Notes under the pieces: generated by a model
Told to the model about the DNA's origin: nothing
Seen by the model: only the letters and a program-made list of their open reading frames with translations
Database searches by the model: none
From: an uncultured Saccharospirillaceae bacterium
GTDB lineage: Bacteria > Pseudomonadota > Gammaproteobacteria > Pseudomonadales > Natronospirillaceae
Direction: 5' to 3'
Length of the DNA: 48,081 nt
Assembly (NCBI GenBank): GCA_913063165.1
Contig: CAJXZL010000013.1
Coordinates: 1-48,081, forward strand
Translations under genes and position numbers: made by a program
In this document: positions 7,314-16,560 of the stretch, in pieces
Layout: each line of letters opens with the position of its first letter
Numbering within the stretch: the first letter of the stretch is position 1

Positions 7314-9451
7314 TCCGGACAACGACCTATCCGACTGATGACGGTCAGCATGTAGCGGTTATTTGGCGCATAGATACAAATTGCCAAACGATGGTACTTA
7401 GTTCCAATCGGGGTGAATTGCCGGCGGTGATTTATTGGAAAGATAGGTTGCCAGCGGATGAAGACCTATTGGCGCTGCATGACAGTACGCTGAGGGATAT
7501 TAATGGCGGTATGTTAGACCAACAATCACCGCTGTCAGTTGCACCCCAACGCTTAGATTCGTTTCCTGGTCAACCGGGATTAATTGTTCATAATCGGGAT
7601 GGCAAGGCGCTGATGCCGCGCCTGCGTTTTGTTCAGGCACAATTGAATGACGCCAACGACCATCTGGTCATCACCTATAACGACCCTCAGTTGCAGATGA
7701 ACTTTACCTGTACGATTACCGCGGCATTTTCTAGCAACGTGATTGCGCTGCACAACGAACTGACCACTGACGCACCCGTTTTGGTGTCCTGGTTAGCGGC
7801 ACCGGTCTTGCCGGCGCCAAGCGACAGTAGCCATACCCTAGAGTTTTCTGGGCGTTGGTGCGGTGAATTTCAAATAAACCCTGTTCCTTGGCAGCCAGGG
7901 GCGCGTGTGCGTGAATGTCTTTTGGGTCGAACGTCTCATGAACACTTTCCTGGTCTTGTGGTTCCGACACAGGGTTGCAACAATGCAGCCGGAAAGGCCT
8001 ATGGTTTCCACTATGGTTGGTCCGGCGGGCACAAGATGATTACCGAAGTACTGCCGGATGGTCGTCGACAGGTACAGTTTGGGCAGGCGCGAGATACCGA
8101 CCAGTTAGCTACGACGCATGTCGCAACAGCACCCCTCTATGTAACCTATTCAAATTCTGGCTTAAATGGCATTGCTCGGGCATTTCAGACCTATGTGAGA
8201 GATGAAGTGATTGCGCCGTCTGGGCTAAAACTACCCCGTCCTGTGCATTATAATTGTTGGGAAGCAGTCTACTTCAACCATGACGTGGCAGAGCTACAGG
8301 CGATTGCCACAGAGGCCGCTGCATTAGGGGCCGAACGTTTCGTGTTGGATGACGGTTGGTTTAAAGGCCGTAACGATGACACCACCAGCCTGGGTGATTG
8401 GGAGGTGGATACCGCCAAATACCCCGATGGATTGATGCCGCTGATCAGCCACGTTCAGTCGTGCGGTATGGGATTCGGTCTGTGGTTTGAACCCGAAATG
8501 GTGAATCAAGACAGCGATCTGTATCGTGACCATCCCGATTGGTTGCTAGGTCCTACCGATCAGATTAAGGGTCGGAACCAATGGGTGTTAGACTTAGCCA
8601 ATCAAACAGTCAGAGACTATCTATACCAGCGCATAGCAGCCTTGTTAGATGCCTATCCTGTTGAATACATCAAATGGGACCACAATCGGGTACTCCCCTT
8701 TCATAATGCCGAGCACACGCAGGGCGTTTATCAGTTGTTTGACCGGCTACGCGAAGCCTACCCACAAGTAGAAATTGAATCCTGTTCATCGGGTGGCGGC
8801 CGCATCGATTTCGGTATCCTTGCACGCACGCAACGGGTGTGGTTGTCCGATTCAAACGACGCGCTTGAGCGTACCTGGATGCAAAATAATGCCGCGTTGT
8901 TTCTGCCTTCGGAAATCACAGGCAGCCACGTGGGGCCGCGGCACTGCCACACCTCTGGAAGACATTTACCCATGGCCTTGCGCGCTTGGGTTGCCGCAAG
9001 TCGTCATATGGGTTTTGAAATGGATCCCAAAGAGCTAGATGAGCAGGAGCGTAGCATCTTAGTCGATGCGGTGACCTGGTATAAAGAAAATCGAGACTGG
9101 CTGCACCGAGGCACCGTGCAGCGACTCGATCTAGACGACCCCGCGCAAATAGGCGAGATCCAAGTGGCGGTCGACCAGCAGCGTTTTGTGGCCTTTATCA
9201 CCCAAATGACCGCGTCACAGCAATCTCTTCCACAACCAGTCAGACTGACGGGTCTTGCGCCAGATAAGCGCTACTGCATTACACTTAGAAATGCCGCGCA
9301 GGCAGCAACTTTGAGCCGTGGTCCTGTTGCGTTAAAAGACCGCTCTTTGACTTTAAGCGGTGCGTTGCTCATGAATCAAGGCATCAACTTGCCAGTCGCA
9401 TTTCCAGAAACCCTGTGGGTCGTAGAAGGCCATAAGGACACTAACTCATGA
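7310..9451 (+). CDS. GH36 alpha-galactosidase, cytoplasmic
   Basis: A 713-residue GH36 enzyme. The start is taken as GTG at 7310: it overlaps the permease stop (GTGA) and has TAGGAG seven bases upstream. Earlier starts would run inside the permease gene. It has the N-terminal beta-supersandwich, then a TIM barrel with the nucleophile in KWDHNR (Asp457), the 'WFEPEMVNQDSDLY' motif, the 'CSSGGGRIDFG' loop, and the acid/base region SDSND (aspartates 514 and 517, one being the expected acid/base). A C-terminal beta domain follows. There is no signal peptide, so it hydrolyses imported alpha-galactosides (melibiose, raffinose type) in the cytosol. Length is typical (about 700-730). Confidence 0.95.
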   Translation: MIRTTTYPTDDGQHVAVIWRIDTNCQTMVLSSNRGELPAVIYWKDRLPADEDLLALHDSTLRDINGGMLDQQSPLSVAPQRLDSFPGQPGLIVHNRDGKALMPRLRFVQAQLNDANDHLVITYNDPQLQMNFTCTITAAFSSNVIALHNELTTDAPVLVSWLAAPVLPAPSDSSHTLEFSGRWCGEFQINPVPWQPGARVRECLLGRTSHEHFPGLVVPTQGCNNAAGKAYGFHYGWSGGHKMITEVLPDGRRQVQFGQARDTDQLATTHVATAPLYVTYSNSGLNGIARAFQTYVRDEVIAPSGLKLPRPVHYNCWEAVYFNHDVAELQAIATEAAALGAERFVLDDGWFKGRNDDTTSLGDWEVDTAKYPDGLMPLISHVQSCGMGFGLWFEPEMVNQDSDLYRDHPDWLLGPTDQIKGRNQWVLDLANQTVRDYLYQRIAALLDAYPVEYIKWDHNRVLPFHNAEHTQGVYQLFDRLREAYPQVEIESCSSGGGRIDFGILARTQRVWLSDSNDALERTWMQNNAALFLPSEITGSHVGPRHCHTSGRHLPMALRAWVAASRHMGFEMDPKELDEQERSILVDAVTWYKENRDWLHRGTVQRLDLDDPAQIGEIQVAVDQQRFVAFITQMTASQQSLPQPVRLTGLAPDKRYCITLRNAAQAATLSRGPVALKDRSLTLSGALLMNQGINLPVAFPETLWVVEGHKDTNS

Positions 9452-10218
9452 AATTACACAGCACATTCCACGACTTGAAAGGCGCCACGGTTTTTATCAC
9501 AGGCGGTGGATCAGGAATTGGCGCGGCATTAACCGAAGGGTTTATGCAGCAAGGTGCACAGGTCGCATTTGTCCAAAGAACGGCTGTACCAGAATTTGTT
9601 GCCGAGATGACAGCACAGTTCCAGCGTGAACCCCTATTTATTCAGTGTGACATCACCGATGTTACGGCGCTGCAAGGTGCGATAGCCGCTACAGAAGCCC
9701 ATTTCGGCGCCATTGATGTGCTGGTCAACAATGCGGCCAATGATGCCCGACATACACTAGAAGATTACAGTGTTGAGGCGTGGGATCAGGGTATGGCGGT
9801 CAATTTAAGACCCCATTTCTTTGCTGCACAAGCCGTAGCCAGTTCTATGAAAGCGCGTCAAACGGGTTCGATCATCAATTTTTCGTCCATCTCTTATATG
9901 ATGGGTAACGCGGGCTATCCGGGTTATGTTGCTTCCAAGGCCGCTATCAACGGGCTAACGCGCGCGTTGGCTAGAGAATTGGGGCCTAACAATATACGGG
10001 TCAATGCCTTGATGCCTGGCTGGGTGTTAACAAAAAAACAGATGGCCATGTGGGCAACGGAAACGGGGTTGGCCGAGCATTTAGAAAAACAATGTTTAAA
10101 GGAACATCTGGTCTCTGAAGATATTGTAGAAGCGACTTTGTTTTTGGCCTCTAAAGCGAGCCGAATGATGACAGGCCAGGCCTTGGTAGTCGACGGCGGC
10201 GTGGTGACCACCGGATGA
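9448..10218 (+). CDS. SDR-family dehydrogenase, probable D-galactose 1-dehydrogenase
   Basis: A 256-residue classical short-chain dehydrogenase. The NAD(P) motif TGGGSGIG (18-25), NNAA (94-97, replacing NNAG), the catalytic triad Ser147, Tyr160, Lys164 (GYVASK) and the 'RVNAL.PGWVLT' segment are all visible. SDR specificity cannot be read from the motif set. Context is strong: it overlaps the alpha-galactosidase (ATGA) and dgoK (ATGA) and sits with a lactonase, galactonate dehydratase, KDGal kinase and KDPGal aldolase. The missing first step of that pathway is oxidation of galactose at C1 to the lactone, so I infer galactose dehydrogenase. An alternative would be action on another aldose such as L-arabinose or D-fucose. 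Confidence 0.85.
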   Translation: MKLHSTFHDLKGATVFITGGGSGIGAALTEGFMQQGAQVAFVQRTAVPEFVAEMTAQFQREPLFIQCDITDVTALQGAIAATEAHFGAIDVLVNNAANDARHTLEDYSVEAWDQGMAVNLRPHFFAAQAVASSMKARQTGSIINFSSISYMMGNAGYPGYVASKAAINGLTRALARELGPNNIRVNALMPGWVLTKKQMAMWATETGLAEHLEKQCLKEHLVSEDIVEATLFLASKASRMMTGQALVVDGGVVTTG

Positions 10219-11165
10219 TAAAAGCTGATTGGATTGCTGTTGATTGGGGCACGAGCCACATCCGCGTATGGGCTATGTCGAACACATCACAGATACTGGC
10301 GTTTGACTCAAATAACAAAGGCATGGGGCAACTGAAGCCACACGAATTTGAATCGGTATTATTACAACTTATTGATCCTTGGCTGCGAAACGACGTTATC
10401 ACAACGGTGGTTGCCTGTGGCATGGTAGGTGCAAAACAGGGCTGGATCGAATCGGCTTATCATCCCTGTCCAGTCGATTTGGCCACGTTAACGAAACAAG
10501 GCGCCATGATTCAGTCACCGAGCTTAGACCCCCGGATACAGGTCTATATTGCCGGTGGTGTAAAGCAATTGTCCCCTGCTGATGTGATGCGCGGAGAAGA
10601 AACTCAGGTTTCTGGATTTTATTGTGACCATCCCACATTTAGCGGTTTAGTCTGCTTGCCGGGTACCCACAGCAAGTGGGTAGCATTTTCTGAGGGTCAC
10701 ATTCAATCATTTAAGACCCTGATGACCGGTGAGATATTTGCATTGCTGAGTCAACAGTCGATTCTTAAACACACGGTAAACGCGACAGATGAATCGACGA
10801 CGGAATGGAATCAAACGGCATTTATCGCATCGGTTAAGTACGCCTATAACCACCCAGAAGATGTATTGTCGGCGTTGTTTTCGTTGCGTGCCAACGATCT
10901 GTTGTATGGATCTGATCCTTCTGCTGCCAAGGCCGCGCTCTCAGGGTATTTGATCGGTAATGAATTGCGCGCCATGTCGACGCAGTTAAATGCAAGTTTT
11001 GCGGCGGGCTCCTATGTTGCCTTGATTGGCGCTACCGGACTCACTGCACACTATAGCAGCGCATTGGATTGCTTGGGCTATGTATCAAAAGCCTTTGACA
11101 GTGAAAAAATGACGCTGAATGGATTGGCACTCAACTATCAATCCCTTAAGACAGGGGTACAGTAA
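10215..11165 (+). CDS. dgoK: 2-dehydro-3-deoxygalactonokinase
   Basis: A 316-residue KDGal kinase. It opens with the family's phosphate-binding motif 'IAVDWGTSHIRVWA' and shows 'ACGMVGAKQGWIE', 'LPGTHSKWV' and the 'FKTLMTGEIFALLSQQS' block typical of DgoK. It phosphorylates 2-dehydro-3-deoxy-D-galactonate with ATP in the cytosol, giving the 6-phosphate used by DgoA. Start overlaps the SDR stop by four bases. Length agrees with the family (about 290-320). Confidence 0.94.
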   Translation: MIKADWIAVDWGTSHIRVWAMSNTSQILAFDSNNKGMGQLKPHEFESVLLQLIDPWLRNDVITTVVACGMVGAKQGWIESAYHPCPVDLATLTKQGAMIQSPSLDPRIQVYIAGGVKQLSPADVMRGEETQVSGFYCDHPTFSGLVCLPGTHSKWVAFSEGHIQSFKTLMTGEIFALLSQQSILKHTVNATDESTTEWNQTAFIASVKYAYNHPEDVLSALFSLRANDLLYGSDPSAAKAALSGYLIGNELRAMSTQLNASFAAGSYVALIGATGLTAHYSSALDCLGYVSKAFDSEKMTLNGLALNYQSLKTGVQ

Positions 11166-11166
11166 G

Positions 11167-11784
11167 ATGGCACATTATCCACACAGAAACTTGATTGCGA
11201 TTCTACGAGGGGTAACCCCTAAAACCGTTCTGTCTGTTACAGAAGCCTTGATTCGTGCGGGCATCACAAAGATTGAAGTGCCATTAAATTCCCCAGAAGC
11301 GATCAAAAGTATTCAAATGATGGTCGATGCTTTTGGCGCTGACAGCATCTTGGGTGCTGGCACCGTTCTCACCATAGCAGAAGTCGATGCAGTCGCAGCG
11401 ACTGGGGCGCACATGATTGTGTCTCCTAACTGCAATGCCGAGGTCGTCCGACAAACACGTAAGCGCGGTTTACTGTCTTATCCGGGTGTGATGACACCCA
11501 CGGAGTGCTTAAAGGCGATCGAAATCGGGGCTACGGCGCTCAAATTATTTCCCGCGTCACTGGTCGGTCCTTCAGGCGTAAAGGCTTTTAGGGCTGTGTT
11601 ACCCAAGGATATGGACATCTTCGCTGTTGGTGGTGTTGACGAAAGCAACTTCGCCGAATGGGCGCAGGCCGGTGTGCAGGGTTTTGGAGTTGGCAGTGCA
11701 CTTTTTCATCCAGAAAAACCATTGGCCGACGTCGTGGCCAGCGCCCAAGCCATGGTGGCAGCCTACGACCACATGAAGGGATGA
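11167..11784 (+). CDS. dgoA: 2-dehydro-3-deoxy-6-phosphogalactonate aldolase
   Basis: A 205-residue KDPG/KDPGal class I aldolase. The start is the ATG one base after the dgoK stop; an in-frame start 16 codons earlier lies inside dgoK. The general acid/base Glu37 (GITKIEVPLNSP) and the Schiff-base Lys126 (GATALKLFPA) are present at the positions of the Escherichia enzyme. 'GAGTVLT' and 'VSPNCNAEV' are also typical. It splits KDPGal to pyruvate and glyceraldehyde-3-phosphate, ending the pathway. Specificity for the galactose epimer rests on neighbours (dgoK, dgoD). Confidence 0.94.
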   Translation: MAHYPHRNLIAILRGVTPKTVLSVTEALIRAGITKIEVPLNSPEAIKSIQMMVDAFGADSILGAGTVLTIAEVDAVAATGAHMIVSPNCNAEVVRQTRKRGLLSYPGVMTPTECLKAIEIGATALKLFPASLVGPSGVKAFRAVLPKDMDIFAVGGVDESNFAEWAQAGVQGFGVGSALFHPEKPLADVVASAQAMVAAYDHMKG

Positions 11785-11793
11785 CCAAGAACC

Positions 11794-12663
11794 ATGATGA
11801 TGCAGTCATTTGATGAAACAACTTGTAGTCTAGGTGAAGGCCCGTTATGGCATCCTAAGCGATCGGCGCTGTTCTGGTTCGATATTTTGAATAAAACGCT
11901 GTATTGCAGAAGTCCAGAAGATACCCACGCGAAGGTTTGGATATTCGAAGAGATGGTGTCAGCAGCAGCATGGATTGACCATGACCACCTTTTAATCGCA
12001 AGCGAGACAGGCTTATTCACATTCAACCTTAACAGTCGTCAGTGTGTGCCCTTGCAAGACCTAGAGGCGGATAATCCTAACACGCGATCAAATGATGGCA
12101 GGGCGGACCCATTTGGCGGTTTTTGGATCGGTACCATGGGAAAAAAAGCCGAAAGTGGTGCAGGCAGTATCTATCGCTACTATCGAGGAGAGCTGCGTCA
12201 AGTGGCAAAAGATATCACCATATCGAATGCGATCTGCTTTTCCCCTGATAAATCGACAGCCTATTACTGTGATACTGCGGTCGGACACTTGTGGCAACAC
12301 CGACTTGATCCGTATACCGGCTGGCCCATCGGTACGGCGGAGATCCTTATAGACTTTTCATCTGAAGGCCTCAACCCCGATGGTGCCGTATGCGACGCAG
12401 CCGGTAACCTGTGGATTGCACAGTGGGGTGCGTCACGGGTCGCGTGTTACTCGCCGCAGGGACTTTTTATTGAGGCAATTGCGGTTCCCACCCAACAGGT
12501 GAGTTGTCCCGCTTTTGGCGGAGAAAAACTGAGTACCTTATTCGCGACTTCCGCTGCCGTTGGACTAGATAATGCAGTACGGTCATCAGAACCCGCAGGT
12601 CATACTTTTTTTAGCGAACTGGCCGTTACTGGGCAACAAGAATATCCTTTCATACCCGCTTAA
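11794..12663 (+). CDS. SMP-30/gluconolactonase-family sugar lactonase
   Basis: A 289-residue six-bladed propeller lactonase. Metal-site residues expected for the family are visible: Glu15 in LGEGPLWH, Asn/Asp in 'RSNDGRADPFGGFWIGTMG', Asn in 'ISNAICFSPD', and Asp in 'NPDGAVCDAAGNLWIAQWG'. Three consecutive ATGs open the frame (11794, 11797, 11800), with only a weak ribosome site, so the exact start is uncertain by two residues. The likely reaction is hydrolysis of D-galactono-1,4-(or 1,5-)lactone to galactonate, between the SDR and DgoD. Related proteins also act on gluconolactone or arabinonolactone. Confidence 0.9.
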   Translation: MMMQSFDETTCSLGEGPLWHPKRSALFWFDILNKTLYCRSPEDTHAKVWIFEEMVSAAAWIDHDHLLIASETGLFTFNLNSRQCVPLQDLEADNPNTRSNDGRADPFGGFWIGTMGKKAESGAGSIYRYYRGELRQVAKDITISNAICFSPDKSTAYYCDTAVGHLWQHRLDPYTGWPIGTAEILIDFSSEGLNPDGAVCDAAGNLWIAQWGASRVACYSPQGLFIEAIAVPTQQVSCPAFGGEKLSTLFATSAAVGLDNAVRSSEPAGHTFFSELAVTGQQEYPFIPA

Positions 12664-12680
12664 CTCTGGAGACATCCGTT

Positions 12681-14582
12681 ATGAAACGCACCCTAGGCAC
12701 CTGCTATTACCCGGAACATTGGCCAGAGTCTCAGTGGTCGGAAGATGCTGCCTTAATGAAAGCGTCTGGTCTCACCTGGGTCAGAATAGGGGAGTTTTCC
12801 TGGAGTAAGGTCGAACCCACGCAGGGTAAGTTAGCGTGGCGTTGGCTAGATGATGCGATTGACGTCCTGGGAAAGGCGGGGTTGAAAGTGGTACTCGGGA
12901 CACCAACGGCAACACCACCAATCTGGATGGTTCACAAGTGGCCTGACATGCTGGCGGTTGACGAAATGGGCAACCCCCGTAAGTTTGGCTCGCGTCGCCA
13001 TTATTGCTTTAGCCATGAAGGCTATCGAACCGAGTCTGAAAGAATCGCCCGCTTATTTGGCGAGCGCTATGGCAGTCATCCGTATGTGGCGGCCTGGCAA
13101 ATTGACAACGAATATAGCTGCCATGACACTACGGTCTCATACAGTGTGGCGGCAAGGCAGGGCTTTCAGCGGTGGCTTGAGCAGAAGTACCTGAAAATAT
13201 CTACGCTCAATCAGGCCTGGGGCAATGTATTCTGGTCAATGGAATATACGGCCTTTTCAGACATTGATTTGCCCAATCTGACTGTCACGGAAGCCAACCC
13301 TTCCCACCGTTTGGATTTTAGCCGCTACAGTTCCGATCAAGTGGTCGGTTATAATCGGGTTCAGGTCGACGTACTGAGACAGTTTACCCAAGCACCTCTG
13401 ATTCATAATTATATGGGACGAATCACCGATTTTGACCACTATAAAGTCGGTGCAGATTTAGATATCGCCAGCTGGGACAGTTATCCATTGGGCTTTTTGG
13501 AAGATCGTTCAGAGGAAGGCGACGCTTGGAAGGAGCGCTTTTCAAAGCAGGGTGATCCGGATTTTCAGGCTTTTCATCACGACCTATACAGGACAGTGGG
13601 GAAGGGCCGGTGGTGGATTATGGAGCAGCAACCAGGTCCAGTAAATTGGGCGCCATTTAACCCCGCGCCGCTGCCTGGCATGGTGAGGCTATGGAGCTGG
13701 GAAGCCTTTGCTCATGGTGCCGAAGCCGTTTGTTATTTTCGATGGCGGCAGGCACCCTTTGCCCAAGAGCAGATGCATACTGGATTATTAAAACCCAATA
13801 GCCAGCCTGCACGGGGCCTACATGAGGCGAGTCAGGTTTCCGCCGAGTTGGAAAGTCTGCCAGAGGTAGGCACCTTTGCGAGTAAAATTGCATTGGTATT
13901 TGACTATGAATCTGACTGGGCATGGCGTATTCAACCGCAGGGCCAATCATTTAGCTATTTTAGTATTGTGCTTGATTTTTATCGGGGATTGCGTCGATTG
14001 GGACAGTCGGTTGATATTATCTCACCGGATACAGCCGATCTAGACAGTTACCAAGTAGTGCTGATTCCCGGCTTAATGACCCTAAGCGATACGCTACAGC
14101 AGCAGTTGGCGACATTTAAGGGCACGATCTTGGCGGGCCCGCGTACCGCCAGTAAGGACACGCACTTTGCTACCAGCAGTCTGGGTGCGCAATACGCCGG
14201 TTTTGCGGCAAGCCTAGAGTTCGTACAATCGCTCAGACCCAATAGCCTGATCACGCTGCCTGCAGGTGGTGCGTTTCATAAATGGCATGAAACCTATTCC
14301 CATGACACCGCAGGGGTGGTGGAAACCGACAGCATGGGCGTCCCTGCATTGATATGCCAGGACAATATATGGTATCTGGCCGGTTGGCCAGATGCGGTCG
14401 CCATGGACCGATTGTTGACAATGGCATTGGATAACGAGGGCTTGTCGCATCAGAACATGCCGGTAGGGCTCAGGGTGAGAGACACAGAAACGCACCAGTT
14501 CCTGTTTAACTATGATAAAGATCCAGTGACCTTTGATGGTCAGGAAATTGAACCAGCTGGCGTGGTATGGAAGCGTAAATAG
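12681..14582 (+). CDS. GH42 beta-galactosidase, cytoplasmic
   Basis: A 633-residue GH42 enzyme. The N terminus 'GTCYYPEHWPESQW' is family-typical. The acid/base is Glu144 in 'WQIDNEYSCHDT' and the nucleophile Glu315 in 'WWIMEQQPGPVNW'. The trimerisation domain and short C-terminal beta domain follow. A GGAG ribosome site precedes the ATG. There is no leader, so it acts on imported beta-galactosides (galactobiose, lactose-like or plant/algal galactan fragments). It is the last gene of the operon, and its TAG stop lies in the loop of a perfect hairpin. Confidence 0.95.
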   Translation: MKRTLGTCYYPEHWPESQWSEDAALMKASGLTWVRIGEFSWSKVEPTQGKLAWRWLDDAIDVLGKAGLKVVLGTPTATPPIWMVHKWPDMLAVDEMGNPRKFGSRRHYCFSHEGYRTESERIARLFGERYGSHPYVAAWQIDNEYSCHDTTVSYSVAARQGFQRWLEQKYLKISTLNQAWGNVFWSMEYTAFSDIDLPNLTVTEANPSHRLDFSRYSSDQVVGYNRVQVDVLRQFTQAPLIHNYMGRITDFDHYKVGADLDIASWDSYPLGFLEDRSEEGDAWKERFSKQGDPDFQAFHHDLYRTVGKGRWWIMEQQPGPVNWAPFNPAPLPGMVRLWSWEAFAHGAEAVCYFRWRQAPFAQEQMHTGLLKPNSQPARGLHEASQVSAELESLPEVGTFASKIALVFDYESDWAWRIQPQGQSFSYFSIVLDFYRGLRRLGQSVDIISPDTADLDSYQVVLIPGLMTLSDTLQQQLATFKGTILAGPRTASKDTHFATSSLGAQYAGFAASLEFVQSLRPNSLITLPAGGAFHKWHETYSHDTAGVVETDSMGVPALICQDNIWYLAGWPDAVAMDRLLTMALDNEGLSHQNMPVGLRVRDTETHQFLFNYDKDPVTFDGQEIEPAGVVWKRK

Positions 14583-14595
14583 TTTACGCTTCCAT
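14567..14595. terminator. Perfect 13-bp hairpin with the beta-galactosidase stop codon as its loop
   Basis: ATGGAAGCGTAAA (14567-14579) and TTTACGCTTCCAT (14583-14595) are exact complements, and the three-base loop is the TAG stop. Being symmetric, it can form in transcripts of either strand between the converging operons. No long T-run follows, so termination would be imperfect or Rho-assisted; it may also protect the mRNA 3' end. Confidence 0.7.
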
Positions 14596-14598
14596 CAG

Positions 14599-14617
14599 AA
14601 GCTCCCGCAGGGAGCTT
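14599..14617. terminator. Second hairpin between convergent operons
   Basis: AAGCTCCC (14599-14606) pairs perfectly with GGGAGCTT (14610-14617) across a GCA loop. It overlaps the first two bases of the dgoD stop signal. Together with the hairpin four bases to its left it separates the two converging transcripts. Confidence 0.6.
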
Positions 14618-15764
14618 ACCACTCGGCGATGCTGCCATCCTCGTGTGTCCACACTGGGTTGCGCCAGCGATGGCCAACTTTAGAGCGTTCCTCAACATAG
14701 GCTTCGTCAATCTCAACGCCAAGGCCCGGGCCGGTAGGGATGTTGATAAAGCCATCTTCAATTTTCAATGGGCTCTTATCGGTCAGATAATCCAATACAT
14801 CGTTGCCCTGATTGTAATGAATGCCCATGCTCTGCTCTTGGATAAAGGCGTTATGGCAAACGGCATCTAACTGCAAAGAAGCGGCCAGAGTCAAGGGCCC
14901 CAGTGGGCAATGCGGTGCGAGAGCTACATCAAATGCACCGGCCATGGAAGCAATTTTAAGGCCCTCACTGATACCGCCACAGTGGCTGAGGTCGGGTTGA
15001 ATAATGTCGATCATGCCGTCTTGCAACAAGTCTCTAAATTGGTATCGGGTATGTAACCGCTCACCTGTTGCTAGTGGATAACCCAGATTGCCAGCAATGT
15101 GCTTTAACGATGGCAAATGTTCGGGTAGTACAGGTTCCTCAACGAACATAGGGTGGAATGGTTCTAGTTCCCGCAACAAGGCTTTGGCCATGGGGCGGTG
15201 TACACGGCCATGAAAGTCGATGCCAATACCGACATCAGGGCCTACAGATTGGCGCGCCTCAGCCACGCGGGCGATGGCTTCATCAATCTTCTTGTGTGAA
15301 TCAACCATGGCCATTTCAGCTGTCCCATTCATTTTGAACGCGGAAAATCCCTTGTCCACAAGTGCCTTGGCACCTACGCCCACGTCACAGGGCCTGTCTC
15401 CACCTGTCCATGCATACACTTGCATTTTATCTCGGCAGGCACCACCCAATAGCTGGTGCACAGGCACGCCATAGGCGCGGCCTTTTAAGTCCCACAATGC
15501 TTGGTCGATGCCGGCAATGGCACTCATCAAAATGGGGCCGCCGCGATAGAAGCCGCCGCGATACATCATGTTCCACAGGTGCTCTATGCGGTGTGGGTCT
15601 TGACCGATTAGATAGTCTTCTAGCTCGTGCACCGCTGCTTGCACGGTGGCGGCGCGGCCTTCCACAACGGGTTCGCCCCAACCGTAAACGCCTTCATCGG
15701 TTTCGATTTTTAAAAACAACCAACGGGGTGGTACAAGCCAGGTTTTCAGTGCAGTAATTTTCAT
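14616..15764 (-). CDS. dgoD: D-galactonate dehydratase
   Basis: A 382-residue enolase-superfamily enzyme of the mandelate-racemase group. All positions known for Escherichia DgoD fall at the same numbers: Asp183, Glu209 and Glu235 (Mg2+ ligands), His185, His285 and Glu310. The N-terminal capping domain and 'GVPVHQLLGG' are typical. It dehydrates galactonate to 2-dehydro-3-deoxygalactonate, the substrate of DgoK. It lies 39 nt downstream of the gntR-type regulator on the same strand, so both are probably expressed together and repressed by that protein. Separate placement from dgoK/dgoA means the pathway depends on two control circuits. Confidence 0.95.
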   Translation of the reverse strand: MKITALKTWLVPPRWLFLKIETDEGVYGWGEPVVEGRAATVQAAVHELEDYLIGQDPHRIEHLWNMMYRGGFYRGGPILMSAIAGIDQALWDLKGRAYGVPVHQLLGGACRDKMQVYAWTGGDRPCDVGVGAKALVDKGFSAFKMNGTAEMAMVDSHKKIDEAIARVAEARQSVGPDVGIGIDFHGRVHRPMAKALLRELEPFHPMFVEEPVLPEHLPSLKHIAGNLGYPLATGERLHTRYQFRDLLQDGMIDIIQPDLSHCGGISEGLKIASMAGAFDVALAPHCPLGPLTLAASLQLDAVCHNAFIQEQSMGIHYNQGNDVLDYLTDKSPLKIEDGFINIPTGPGLGVEIDEAYVEERSKVGHRWRNPVWTHEDGSIAEW

Positions 15765-15803
15765 AAGCCATTCCTCTAAAGAAAATAAAGCGTTCGGATA
15801 TCA

Positions 15804-16544
15804 CTAATAACCGGACCCACTCGGGGCAACTTTTATCGGCGCATCAGTGCGTTGTAAATCAGATTTGGTGAGTTCCAGCACCCGCATCGCAGCGGCAAAG
15901 GCTTTATCAGGCTGTCGCAGTCGAATGGCCTCTAGCACCGCACGATGACAGCTGACACTCAGTTGCAGCTCGGGCGCACCTAGATGAGATTTCTCGATCA
16001 AGGCGCTGATAGATGGGGCGAGAATGGCCACCAATTGGGACCAGACCACGTTATTCGTGGCGCGATAAATGCTTTGATGAAATAGGATGTCGTAGGCTAG
16101 GTGGTCCTTCCCCAACCAGACTGCGTCGCGTTCCGCAGTATTGGCCATGCCAGTAAGGGCGTGTTCAATCGCAGATAAATCCTGTATCGACGCATGCTGT
16201 GCGGCAATCGAAGCCACCAAAGGCTCGATTGCCATCCTGAAGTCTAATAGCTGTTGCTCAAGCAGGTCATCGGCCGTGCCGTATTTTGACACCCAACCGA
16301 TCACCTCAGGATCCAAGATGTTCCAACAGGCCATGGGCCTGATCCGCGTGCCAGACCCAGAAACCCGCTCAATAATGCCCTTCGCTTTTAGGGTCTGTAG
16401 TGCAGACCGAATGGTGCTGCGGCTCACCTCAAATTGGTGGGACAGATCGACTTCCCGCGGAATTAACCTGGGCTCATCGGCCATACGAGAGAACACCAAT
16501 TGGGCAATAAGTTCGGTGATCCTTTGGCAGTTTTTGGATTTCAC
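15804..16544 (-). CDS. FadR-type GntR regulator, DgoR-like
   Basis: A 246-residue GntR protein. The winged helix (about 8-75) contains 'LIPREVDLSHQFEVSRSTIRSALQTLKAKGIIERVSGSGTRI' in form; the C-terminal all-helical FCD domain (about 90-225) places it in the FadR subgroup, as for DgoR of Escherichia. The start is a GTG at 16544, since a stop closes the frame four codons upstream; the ribosome site is weak. Two identical-arm palindromes lie 17-50 bp upstream and are probably its own operators. Expected effector: galactonate or a related sugar acid (inference from the dgoD neighbour). Confidence 0.91.
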   Translation of the reverse strand: MKSKNCQRITELIAQLVFSRMADEPRLIPREVDLSHQFEVSRSTIRSALQTLKAKGIIERVSGSGTRIRPMACWNILDPEVIGWVSKYGTADDLLEQQLLDFRMAIEPLVASIAAQHASIQDLSAIEHALTGMANTAERDAVWLGKDHLAYDILFHQSIYRATNNVVWSQLVAILAPSISALIEKSHLGAPELQLSVSCHRAVLEAIRLRQPDKAFAAAMRVLELTKSDLQRTDAPIKVAPSGSGY

Positions 16545-16560
16545 AATGACGGCTCAGTAG

